Source: G963674955 sp963674955 (GTDB lineage: Bacteria > Desulfobacterota > Desulfovibrionia > Desulfovibrionales > Desulfovibrionaceae). From it: a DNA stretch of 64,000 nt. The translations under genes and the position numbers were made by a program. The stretch lies in the NCBI GenBank assembly GCA_963674955.2, contig CAXXKR010000001.1:372001-436000 (forward strand). The letters are read 5' to 3'. This document shows positions 7,656 through 15,502 of this stretch, in pieces (positions within the stretch are counted from its first letter, which is position 1; every line of letters begins with the position of its first letter). Under the pieces are notes generated by a model, which did no database searches, was not told where the DNA came from, and saw nothing but the letters and a program-made list of their open reading frames with translations.

Positions 7656-8141
7656 TTAGTGGTAGCCGATTATCAGACAGTAATTGGAGCCTTCGCCCTT
7701 GGAGCTGACCATGGTAGTCTTGATGGTCAGCATCCCGGACCACTCCACGTCGTTGATGTCCACGTACACGGAGCCGACCTCGTCGGTGCCGCGCACTACA
7801 ATGGACTCGTTTTCGTCAAAGACCTCGATGTCCACGATGGGCTTGTCCGTTCCGCCGATGGCGTAGATGGTGTAGCTCAGGTTGGCGTGGGCCTGGATCA
7901 GTATTTCGGCGGAGTCTCCGTTGTAAAGGAAGCCGCAATATTTTTGCAGGATGGTGTGCCCCGCCTCTTCAAAGACCTTGTAGGCCTCTTCAAAGGCCTG
8001 CTTGAAGCCTTCCTCGCTGTTTTCAAGGTTGATGGCCGTGTCTATGAAATAAATGTCGGCGCAGAACCCCGGAGCGGCGGCCGCAATGGTCAGGGCGGCC
8101 GCGAGAAAAAGCGATGCGATAGTCGTCTTGAACCGTTTCAT
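7656..8141 (-). CDS. Small exported protein of unknown function
   Basis: A 161-residue precursor with a signal peptide (MKRFKTTIASLFLAAALTIAAAAPGFCA). The mature part is acidic, with one Cys in LQKYCGFLYNGDSAEILIQAHANL and a beta-rich C-terminal half (SYTIYAIGGTDKPIVDIEVFDENESIVVRGTDE) that looks like a compact periplasmic beta-sandwich. It begins 1 base after the preceding gene's stop, so translation of the two is coupled. I recognise no family. Its gene neighbourhood links it to the FHA-ABC transporter. Confidence 0.68.
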   Translation of the reverse strand: MKRFKTTIASLFLAAALTIAAAAPGFCADIYFIDTAINLENSEEGFKQAFEEAYKVFEEAGHTILQKYCGFLYNGDSAEILIQAHANLSYTIYAIGGTDKPIVDIEVFDENESIVVRGTDEVGSVYVDINDVEWSGMLTIKTTMVSSKGEGSNYCLIIGYH

Positions 8142-8142
8142 T

Positions 8143-8940
8143 CTATGATCCCTTTTCGATCTTGATCACCAGTTTTTTGCTGATGTCGTTCAATTTCATG
8201 ATATTATCCATGGGCACGGGCTTTTTGAAACCCACGTCCACCAGTTTGAGAAGGTCCGGGGTTATGCTGTTGAACTCGCAGACCAGGGCGTTGCCCTTGG
8301 GTCCGGCGCCCATCTTGCCCAACTCTTCCTGGAAAAAGGTCACCAGCTTGGGCTGGTAGAGCAGGGACGAACCCTTGGGCGAGTAATTCTCCAGCAGCAC
8401 GTTGGAGCAGGCCCTGAGTCCCTCGAGCCAGCCGCCCGCGCTCATGAGCACGGCCAGATCCTGGTCTTCGATGACGTTCAGTTCGTTCAGGATGTCGCTT
8501 TGCAGGATTTCCAGTTCCTGAAGCATCTTCTTCCATTCCTTTTTGGCGGAAAGATCCTGAAACATCTCGGCCTTGTTCATGATGGTGTCCGAGACCTTGA
8601 AGGTCCTGGCCAGGGAGACCATGACGCTGATCATTTCGTTCAGCTTGTCGCTGTCCTTGGCCTGAATGGCCAGGAAGGCGTCGGCGGCGCGGATGCCGAG
8701 GTTCATGGCCCGGGTGTACTTGTCCTTGTAGACGAAATTCTCGTTGAAGGAGGCGGCGTCCACCAGGTTCACGTCGCCAAGTTTGGCCAGGGCGGTGAAG
8801 AGCGGACCGGGCGAGGGCACGAGCATTGCCTGAGCCTCGTTCTCGGAGTCCTGTTTCACCAGTCCGGCCTGGGCCGTTGCCGAGAAGAGCAACGCCACGG
8901 CGAAAAGCAGTAATGCTGAATACTTATAATATTTTACCAT
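8143..8940 (-). CDS. Exported helical protein of unknown function
   Basis: A 265-residue precursor with a signal peptide (MVKYYKYSALLLFAVALLFSATAQA). The mature protein is mostly alpha-helical and charged (AMNLGIRAADAFLAIQAKDSDKLNEMISV; KKEWKKMLQELEILQSDILNELN), with two Cys residues far apart in the C-terminal half. It starts 30 bases after the ABC transporter gene and ends 1 base before the next exported protein. Tight spacing on both sides indicates one operon. It may be a periplasmic helical adaptor, but that is only inference from composition and position. Confidence 0.7.
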   Translation of the reverse strand: MVKYYKYSALLLFAVALLFSATAQAGLVKQDSENEAQAMLVPSPGPLFTALAKLGDVNLVDAASFNENFVYKDKYTRAMNLGIRAADAFLAIQAKDSDKLNEMISVMVSLARTFKVSDTIMNKAEMFQDLSAKKEWKKMLQELEILQSDILNELNVIEDQDLAVLMSAGGWLEGLRACSNVLLENYSPKGSSLLYQPKLVTFFQEELGKMGAGPKGNALVCEFNSITPDLLKLVDVGFKKPVPMDNIMKLNDISKKLVIKIEKGS

Positions 8941-8970
8941 TTTAGATCTCCCTTACGGTCAACAGGTTGA

Positions 8971-11900
8971 TTAATTATATAGTCTTTTTCCGAATAAATG
9001 TGAAATAGCTTTTGTTATTCTGTCCATGCCGTGCAGCAGCCCGTTGCGGAACCTGAGCATGAACAGGGCCAGGGTGCAGACGACAAACGACATGAACATG
9101 AGCACAAAGCTGTTGTAAACCACCGTGTTCACCTCCACGTCCAGGAATGGCAGGATCTTGCGGCTCAGGAACATGGGGTAGGGCTCGTTCATGAACTGGT
9201 AGAGATGGCCGCTTTCAGTGGCTTCCCTGGCCTTTTTCAGGTAGTCGTGTTCGGCCTTTTCCACGGCCTTGTATATTTCCGAGTTGCTGAACGTGAACTG
9301 CATCTCCTCCTGAAAGGCGTCCATGGTGGCCTTGAGGGTGTCCACTTCGGCGGTGAAGGCCGCTTCCCCTTCCTTGGCCTGGATGTCCTTCTTGCGCGCC
9401 TTGAGATTGTTCAGCTCGGTTTCCATTGTCTTGTATGTGCTGTCGAAGGAGTTGTAGCTTCTCTGGAGAATGACGGAACCCTCGAAGACCCAGCGCGAGG
9501 GCATGAACTGGCAGAATTCCGGGATGGGGCTTTTTTCGTAGACCGTGAAATTGGCGTTCATGTCCTTGAATTCGATGAGGGCTCCGCCCAGGATGATCTG
9601 GGGCACAAGGATGAGCGGCACGATGTTCTGGGCGGCCCTGGAGGAGAGCTTGGGTATGCAGGACACGAAGAGGCCCATTGAAATTCCGGCCAGGGAGCCC
9701 AGGGTCAGGTACAGGACATGGGGCCAGAAAAGTTCCTTTAGGCCCAGAAAGTAAAAGCCGGCGGCCAGGAACAGGCAGTTCTGGAGCAGGGCGAAGGGGA
9801 TGAGCACCAGGAGCTTGGAGGAGAAGTAGGCCCGGTTCTTGACGTTCAGCATCCGTTCCCTCTGGAGGAGCGGAATGTCCGTGATTATCTCGTCCACGCT
9901 GTTGGTCATGCCCAGGAAAATGGCCACGATGGCGGCCACGAACAGGAAGGTGGGCAGGAGGTTGTTGCCGTAGAACGTGTAGCCCATGCTGGGATTGGGC
10001 GAATACTTGAGCACGAAGCCCACTCCGGCGCCCAGCAGCGGCGCTTCCAGAAAGGTGATGATCAGGTTGGAGCGGTCCCGGACCTTGTTGGCGAAACTGC
10101 GCGTGAAGAGCGTCTTGAACTGCTTGAAGCGTTCGGTGAAGGTCACGGTCTGGGGCGGCGGCATCTGTTCCTTGGCCGGGAATTCCAGGTCGCAGACCAG
10201 CCGGGTGCGTTCCTCGAACTCGAATTGCTCCTTCCAGTGCTCGGGCGGGTACTTGCGCGCCGCAAGGATGGTGCCGTCGATGTCGCGCAGGGACTCCTCC
10301 ATGCTGTCCAGCAGGATTTCCGGGCGCACAGCCTTGCAGTGTGGGCATTCCACCTGAATGTCCTCGTCGAAGACGCTGCCGTGACGATAGGACTCGAAAT
10401 AGCGCAGGGCCGAGAAGGTGTTGCCGTAGTAGGCCAGCCTGCCGCCCTTGTCCAAGAGGATGACCTTGTTGAAGGACTTGTAGAGCTTGGAGCTGGGCTG
10501 GTGGATGACCGTCAGGACGATCTTGCCCCTGAGGGAAATGTTGGCCAGCAGGTCGAGGATCTTTTCCGAATCCTTGGACGAGAGGCCGGAGGTGGGTTCG
10601 TCCAGTAGCAGAACCTCGGCGTTGGAGAGCAGCTCAAGGCCGATGTTCAGCCGCTTGCGCTCGCCGCCGGACAGGGTCTTGGCGTGGGCCGGGCCCACCC
10701 GCACATCGCGTTTGTCCGCAAGGCCGATGTCGTCCAGCACCAGACCGATTTTGGCGTCCAGGTCGCGTTTCTTCTTTTTCGGGAAGCGCAGCTGGGCGTT
10801 GTAGAACAGGTTTTCATAGACAGTGAGGTTGGCGATGAGCAGGTCGTCCTGGGGCACGTAGCTCATGTAGTCCTGGATCAACTCCCTGTGCTTGTGCACG
10901 TCCTGGCTGTCCAGGAGAATCTGCCCTTCCTGCGGGTCGAAAAGTCCGCTTATGGTGTTCAGCAGCGTTGACTTGCCGCAGCCGCTGGGGCCCATGATGC
11001 AGACCAGGTCGCCGTAGTCGATGGAAAAGGAGATGTCGTCCAGCCCCTTGGTTCCGTCGCTGAAGGCGTAGTTGATCTTTCTGGCCGTCAGGCGCTTGAA
11101 GTTGAAGGCCGTGCGGCTGACCGTGCCGGCCTCGGAGTCGAACTCAAGGAAGTTGCTGTTGATGTACAGCCTGTCGGCCGGGTCCAGAACCCTGCTTTTG
11201 CGCACCGGCTTGTCGTTCAGATAGATGCGGTATGGGCAGTCGCCGACATGAATGAAGTGGCGGTCGCCCTTTTTTTCTATGTGCGAAGTCCAGATCGTCT
11301 GTTCGTCCGGCAGGTAGATGTCCGCTGTGGGGTCGTTGGAAAGGATGTACCGACGCTTGCCCGGAGCGAGCCTGATGGTGCGCCGGGCGCTGACCTGGGA
11401 GGCCAGCTCCTTGATGTTCAGGCAGATCTGGTTCAGGGCCACCACGTCGTTGATGTTGACGTAGACCGGACCCTCGACCTTCTCCCGGTTCACGGAGATT
11501 TCAGAGCGGTCGCCGATGGGCGTGAGCTTGATCAGGGATTTTTCCAGGCGCACCTGCAACTGGCTGTCGTCGGTCCGGACGTAGTTGACCGCGAAGGAAT
11601 CGTGCTTTTGCGAGATGTACAGGTTCTGGGTCTGGGGGTAGACCTTGCTGTCGAAATACAGCTTCAGGTCCTGGTACTTGATCACGTAGTCGTGGATGAT
11701 CAGGTCCGTGTTATGGGTGATCCTGGTGGAGGCGTTGGCCGACAGCGGGTAGCGGCCCACCGAGACCTTGTATTCGTCGTTCTTGTTGGTCACGCAGTAG
11801 ATGTTGTGAATCTTGAAGATGACCACGTCCAGGTCGGGGTAGGGCAGGAAGAGGTCGGCCGAGTCGATGTCCCCGGTGACGCGCATGGACATCATGGACG

Positions 11901-12357
11901 ATTCGGCCAGTGTGGCCCTGGTGGTTTCGCCGATACCGAAGCTGTGTTCGAGGAAGGCCACGTCCGGGAAATAGATGTCCAGGTCTTCGGCGACGCGATG
12001 GGTCGCGCTGATTGTCTTGCCGGCCAACTTTTCGGTGGTGGCCAGTTCGTAGGTCTTGAGCAGGCAGAAGAGCTTTTCCTGGTAGGGCAGGCGGGCGTTG
12101 ATCACCGCCGTGATTTCCTTGCGGTCGATGTCCCGGCTTATGAACTCCTCGAAAAGGCCGAAAAAGTAATCGGAGATATCCCTAGAGTACCACTTGTCGA
12201 AAAAGTTCCTGACATAGGTCTTTTCGCCTTCGGTGATGCTTTCATCGGATTTCGCTATGAGGGCGAACAGCTTGACCACCAGAACGGCCAGGCTGTTTTC
12301 AAGCGTTTCCCTGGACTGGCTGTCCGGAAGGTGTTTTTCGTGCATGGAAGAGGGCAT
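8971..12357 (-). CDS. TerB-like/FHA/ABC transporter fusion (ABCG-like, 1128 aa)
   Basis: A very large half-transporter. Residues about 15-120 form an all-helical acidic domain resembling TerB (DESITEGEKTYVRNFFDKWY). Residues about 160-420 are beta-rich and look like one or two FHA-type modules (RRYILSNDPTADIYLPDEQTIWTSHIEKKG is the clearest). The ABC ATPase follows, with Walker A GPSGCGKST near 455, signature LSGGERKRLNIG near 560, Walker B VLLLDEPTSGL and H-loop VIHQPSS. This motif set and ATPase-first order match the ABCG/White group. A CPHC half-ribbon lies near 669. The C-terminal membrane domain begins near 750 and has a charged helical insert of about 120 residues before the last helix. 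It would act in the inner membrane, with FHA parts reading phosphothreonine. The substrate is unknown. Four exported proteins follow. Confidence 0.88.
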   Translation of the reverse strand: MPSSMHEKHLPDSQSRETLENSLAVLVVKLFALIAKSDESITEGEKTYVRNFFDKWYSRDISDYFFGLFEEFISRDIDRKEITAVINARLPYQEKLFCLLKTYELATTEKLAGKTISATHRVAEDLDIYFPDVAFLEHSFGIGETTRATLAESSMMSMRVTGDIDSADLFLPYPDLDVVIFKIHNIYCVTNKNDEYKVSVGRYPLSANASTRITHNTDLIIHDYVIKYQDLKLYFDSKVYPQTQNLYISQKHDSFAVNYVRTDDSQLQVRLEKSLIKLTPIGDRSEISVNREKVEGPVYVNINDVVALNQICLNIKELASQVSARRTIRLAPGKRRYILSNDPTADIYLPDEQTIWTSHIEKKGDRHFIHVGDCPYRIYLNDKPVRKSRVLDPADRLYINSNFLEFDSEAGTVSRTAFNFKRLTARKINYAFSDGTKGLDDISFSIDYGDLVCIMGPSGCGKSTLLNTISGLFDPQEGQILLDSQDVHKHRELIQDYMSYVPQDDLLIANLTVYENLFYNAQLRFPKKKKRDLDAKIGLVLDDIGLADKRDVRVGPAHAKTLSGGERKRLNIGLELLSNAEVLLLDEPTSGLSSKDSEKILDLLANISLRGKIVLTVIHQPSSKLYKSFNKVILLDKGGRLAYYGNTFSALRYFESYRHGSVFDEDIQVECPHCKAVRPEILLDSMEESLRDIDGTILAARKYPPEHWKEQFEFEERTRLVCDLEFPAKEQMPPPQTVTFTERFKQFKTLFTRSFANKVRDRSNLIITFLEAPLLGAGVGFVLKYSPNPSMGYTFYGNNLLPTFLFVAAIVAIFLGMTNSVDEIITDIPLLQRERMLNVKNRAYFSSKLLVLIPFALLQNCLFLAAGFYFLGLKELFWPHVLYLTLGSLAGISMGLFVSCIPKLSSRAAQNIVPLILVPQIILGGALIEFKDMNANFTVYEKSPIPEFCQFMPSRWVFEGSVILQRSYNSFDSTYKTMETELNNLKARKKDIQAKEGEAAFTAEVDTLKATMDAFQEEMQFTFSNSEIYKAVEKAEHDYLKKAREATESGHLYQFMNEPYPMFLSRKILPFLDVEVNTVVYNSFVLMFMSFVVCTLALFMLRFRNGLLHGMDRITKAISHLFGKRLYN

Positions 12358-12427
12358 ATAACCTTGTTCGCTGAAAATATTGAAGAGTCTTATCAGGCTC
12401 GGAGACTCTTATAAGATACCTTTGTTG

Positions 12428-12985
12428 TCAAGGCCGTTCTCCCTCCGGACCGTGCTCCTTGCGCAGGGCCAGGGTCTTGAGCAGGATCAGGCCTTGTCCG
12501 GCCAGAAACGCGCAGGCCAGGAGAAAGCGTCCGGGAAGGGACATGGCTTCAATGCGCGGAACCACGAACAACCCGGCCAGGAGCCAGTAGCCCAGGGTAA
12601 AGGGTATCAGCCTGGAAAGGCCTTGAACGTCCGAGCCCCTGGCGCAATGCAGGCATTTGATCGACCCTTCCCGCGCTGTCCCGGCCGAGCCGAGAACGAC
12701 CTTCAGGATCGGAACGCCGCCTCCGCACCAGGGGCAGGGCAGGGAAAAGAAGCCTGGCGGCGGGGCGTAGAAGGGGTCGACTTCTTCCTCCACCGGGCAA
12801 TTTGGACAGATGCCGCTCGGGGCTTGGCACTGGTACCCGGATTTGCAGGCCGGGCAGACCCGCCAGTAGATTCTGGCCTCGCACCGCTTGCAGACGATGG
12901 TGGCTCTCGATCCGGCCTTGTCGACGGGCAGCCTGTAACTGGCGCCGCAGCCGTGGCAAACTATTATTTGGCCTTGTGTGGGCAT
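12428..12985 (-). CDS. Zinc-ribbon protein with C-terminal membrane helices
   Basis: A 185-residue protein with five CxxC-type knuckles in its first 135 residues (CHGCG, CKRCE, CPACKSGYQC, CPNC, CPWCG, CLHC), giving about three zinc ribbons. Two hydrophobic helices follow (FTLGYWLLAGLFVVP; RFLLACAFLAGQGLILLKTLAL). The ribbons should face the cytoplasm. It lies 70 bases upstream of the FHA-ABC transporter gene on the same strand, and that transporter carries its own CPHC motif, so the two may belong to one system. A specific family is not recognised; MJ0042-type zinc-finger proteins are the nearest in style. Confidence 0.7.
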   Translation of the reverse strand: MPTQGQIIVCHGCGASYRLPVDKAGSRATIVCKRCEARIYWRVCPACKSGYQCQAPSGICPNCPVEEEVDPFYAPPPGFFSLPCPWCGGGVPILKVVLGSAGTAREGSIKCLHCARGSDVQGLSRLIPFTLGYWLLAGLFVVPRIEAMSLPGRFLLACAFLAGQGLILLKTLALRKEHGPEGERP

Positions 12986-13143
12986 GTCGCTCTTGAAAGG
13001 GTGATTGGTTTCAGGGGAGATTAAGAGAAAATGCCGCGTTAGGCAAATGAAGGCCCCTTTTCCGGGAATGTTTTTTAGGCCCTGTTGCGGGCTGATTGTA
13101 AAATGCGTATCAAGGCCCTTATCGGAAAAAAGACCGGGAAGGG

Positions 13144-14460
13144 ATGAACATGATCAGGTTTCTAGAGGGCTATTTTCGGATGGACGCCCTGGAGACGAGC
13201 GTTTCCAGGGAGGTGACGGCCGGGCTGACCACCTTCGTGACAATGGCCTACATCATTGTGGTCAACCCCAAGATACTGGAGGCCGCGGGCATTCCCTTCG
13301 GTCCCGGCATGGTGGCCACCATCATGACCGCATTTTTCGGGTCCATGGCCATGGGCCTTTACGCCAAGCGCCCCTTTGCCGTGGCCCCGTACATGGGCGA
13401 GAACGCCTTTGTGGCCTTCACCGTGGTCAAGGTCATGGGCTACAGTTGGCAGACGGCCCTGGGCGCGGTTTTTCTCGGCGGCCTAGGCTTTCTGCTGATC
13501 ACCCTGCTGGGTGTCAGGCAGAAGCTGGTCAAGGCCATTCCGGCAAGCATGAAAAGGGCCTTTGCCGTGGGCATCGGCCTGTTTTTGACCTTTATCGGCC
13601 TGAGCACCACCGGCCTTGTCCATTTGGGCGTACCCGGCGCTCCGGTAGCCTTCGGCGACCTGCACGAGACCAAGGTCCTCCTCGCCGTGGCGGGTTTTCT
13701 GCTCATAGTGGCCCTGATGATCCGGCGGGTCAGGGGCGCCATAATCCTGGGCATTCTTGCAATCACCGGTCTGGCCTACGCCCTGGGCGTGGCCGAACTG
13801 CCGGACAGTCTGGTCAGCGCGCCGCCGTCGCTGGGGCCGGTCCTGTTCGAGCTGGACATTGCCGGGGCCTGCGTCTGGGGGCTCTTTTCCGTGATCCTGA
13901 CCATTTTCGTCATGGATTTCGTGGACACCATGGGCTCCATCTACGCCGTGTCCAGCCGGGCCGGTTTTCTCGATAAGGACGGAAACATGGAGGACATCCG
14001 CAAGCCTTTGCTGGTGGACGCCCTGACGACCATGGTCGCGGCCCTTCTCGGAACCAGCACCAGCGGCGTGTTCATTGAATCGGCCACCGGGATCGAGGCT
14101 GGCGGCCGTTCCGGGTTGACCGCAGTGGTCACCGGACTGATGTTTCTTCTGGCCCTGTTTCTCGCTCCTTTTTTCATTTCCATCCCGGCCTGCGCCTACG
14201 GGCCGAGCCTGATAGTGGTCGGCATGCTCATGATGGGGTCCATGAAGGATATGGATTTCAGCGATTTGAGTGAAGCGGTTCCAGCCTTTCTGGTTGTCGT
14301 TCTCATGAGCTTCACATACAACATCGGCATCGGTATGACGGCCGGTTTCGCGGTGTATCCCTTTGTAAAGGCCGTGTCGGGAAAAATGTCCGAGGTGAAT
14401 GTCGGAATGTGGGTGCTGGCGTTGATGTCCCTGGCCTTTTTCGTTTTTTACCCGCATTGA
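13144..14460 (+). CDS. NCS2-family purine permease (AzgA/PbuG type)
   Basis: A 438-residue membrane transporter with about 12-14 helices. The start (VSREVTAGLTTFVTMAYIIVVNPKIL) and the NTMGS-like motif (VDTMGSIYAVSSRAGFLDKDGNMEDIRKPLLVDAL, with GTSTSGVFIESATGIEAGGRSGLTAV after it) are diagnostic of the AzgA/PbuG branch, which imports hypoxanthine, guanine or adenine with protons. Length is typical. GGGAAGGG precedes the ATG. The upstream 150 bases hold no purine riboswitch that I can see. It is divergent from the zinc-ribbon gene and followed by a small gene 67 bases later. The substrate within the purines is not determined. Confidence 0.92.
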   Translation: MNMIRFLEGYFRMDALETSVSREVTAGLTTFVTMAYIIVVNPKILEAAGIPFGPGMVATIMTAFFGSMAMGLYAKRPFAVAPYMGENAFVAFTVVKVMGYSWQTALGAVFLGGLGFLLITLLGVRQKLVKAIPASMKRAFAVGIGLFLTFIGLSTTGLVHLGVPGAPVAFGDLHETKVLLAVAGFLLIVALMIRRVRGAIILGILAITGLAYALGVAELPDSLVSAPPSLGPVLFELDIAGACVWGLFSVILTIFVMDFVDTMGSIYAVSSRAGFLDKDGNMEDIRKPLLVDALTTMVAALLGTSTSGVFIESATGIEAGGRSGLTAVVTGLMFLLALFLAPFFISIPACAYGPSLIVVGMLMMGSMKDMDFSDLSEAVPAFLVVVLMSFTYNIGIGMTAGFAVYPFVKAVSGKMSEVNVGMWVLALMSLAFFVFYPH

Positions 14461-14527
14461 GCGCCTTGATTAACCCCAACAGCGAACAAGCTGCTGCCCG
14501 ATGCGGTTTGTGCCTGGGAAGCAGAAG

Positions 14528-14857
14528 ATGAGCCTGAAAAACATTTTGATCGCACCCGTGCTGAAAACCCTGGCCAACGTGCTGGGAGAAAGGCTGGCGG
14601 ACATCGGCAGGATCACGGACCTGAACCTCGAGTCCGGCTCCATTCGAATGAGCCTGATGCTCAAGGGCGAGAGCGGTCCGGTGGACGTGATCGTCAAGGA
14701 TTACGCCCTTAAGGAGGAAAACGGCAGGTACTTCGCCACGGTGAAGGATGTGTCCGTTTCCCGTGAATGGCTGGACGTGCTGGCCTCCAAGGCCCTGGCC
14801 GGGCGCGACTTCGAGATGCGGGAGATGCACTACAAGGCGTTGAAGATGATTCTATGA
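14528..14857 (+). CDS. Small conserved-type protein of unknown function
   Basis: A 109-residue soluble protein (MSLKNILIAPVLKTLANVLGERLADIG...). It reads as an amphipathic start followed by beta strands (SIRMSLMLKGESGPVDVIVKDYALKEENGRYFATVKDVSVSREWLD) and a helical end. There is no signal peptide or Cys. The ATG at 14528 is chosen because AGAAG lies directly before it and the upstream residues do not look native. It may share the permease transcript (67-base gap). No family is recognised, though its fold pattern suggests a lipid- or membrane-associated beta domain (inference). Confidence 0.6.
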   Translation: MSLKNILIAPVLKTLANVLGERLADIGRITDLNLESGSIRMSLMLKGESGPVDVIVKDYALKEENGRYFATVKDVSVSREWLDVLASKALAGRDFEMREMHYKALKMIL

Positions 14858-14873
14858 GGATTACTGCAGCCGC

Positions 14874-14898
14874 CCCGTGTCGGCCCTTCCGGCACGGG
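14874..14898 (+). terminator. Hairpin after the small unknown gene
   Basis: CCCGTGTCGG and CCGGCACGGG pair over 10 positions (one G-T pair) around a CCCTT loop, 17 bases after the stop. There is no strong T run, so it is a weak terminator or an mRNA-stabilising hairpin. Confidence 0.45.
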
Positions 14899-14984
14899 AC
14901 AGCTGGCTGGAGAGGGTTTTAGGAAGAGGATTCCCAATAAACCGCAATCTAGGGGTCGCGTTGCGCTTAGCCTATTAGAATAGA

Positions 14985-15046
14985 CAATTTATAACACCTG
15001 GGACGTTATAAATTGGGCTTCAAATAAAAAACCGGTTTTTGGCCGG
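14985..15046. promoter_or_regulatory. Perfect AT-rich inverted repeat and CCGG stem between convergent genes
   Basis: CAATTTATAAC (14985-14995) and its exact complement (15005-15015) are separated by 9 bases. Then AAAAACCGGTTTTT (15027-15040) is self-complementary and is followed by GGCCGGGATTTTGATTTTT. The location between two converging genes favours a bidirectional termination region, but the 11-bp dyad also has the look of a protein-binding site. Confidence 0.5.
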
Positions 15047-15076
15047 GATTTTGATTTTTCCAATTGCGGGGCCGGA

Positions 15077-15427
15077 TCAACCAAGCTCCCTTTCCCTTCC
15101 GGAAAGTTCGCGGTCGATGCGGTCGGCGTCCGGAGCGTTCAGGGAAACCAGTCTTTTCAAATCCGCGAAGCATTCCTGGTTCATTGCGTCGAAGCCGACC
15201 ACCAGCCCTTCCTTGTCCATTCGGATCACATGGCCCTCCACCTCCACCGTCTTGTCATCGGACAGCTTGATGGAGACGTTGCATTCCAGCCCGTTTTCCG
15301 TTCGGCCGTCGGCCGCGCAGAGCATGCCCTTCATGCTCAGGTTGCGCGTGACAACCGGTATTTCCATTACTATTGTGGCCTCGAAACCGGCGTTGACCCT
15401 GGTGGATCGTCTTTTGAGGTTTCCCAT
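15077..15427 (-). CDS. PilZ-domain cyclic-di-GMP receptor
   Basis: A 116-residue single-domain protein. It has the N-terminal arginine motif (KRRSTRV) and the second binding motif, NLSMKG, in place of the classic DxSxxG; Asn in the first position is common in PilZ proteins. The strand pattern between them fits a PilZ barrel. It would bind cyclic-di-GMP in the cytoplasm and pass the signal to an unknown partner. It sits 75 bases downstream of a GGDEF-EAL gene on the same strand, so enzyme and receptor are probably co-expressed. The C-terminal tail is charged and of unknown use. Confidence 0.85.
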   Translation of the reverse strand: MGNLKRRSTRVNAGFEATIVMEIPVVTRNLSMKGMLCAADGRTENGLECNVSIKLSDDKTVEVEGHVIRMDKEGLVVGFDAMNQECFADLKRLVSLNAPDADRIDRELSGRERELG

Positions 15428-15502
15428 GACGGCTCCTGTGCAAGAAAAAGTGGGGTTGGCAAGAGGCAGGCTAGCCCTAAAAAAGGGTTAATTCAAGGGA
15501 TG

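Noticed and set aside
13005..13143. Possible purine riboswitch before the NCS2 permease
   Set aside because: No three-way junction or conserved loop sequences could be found.
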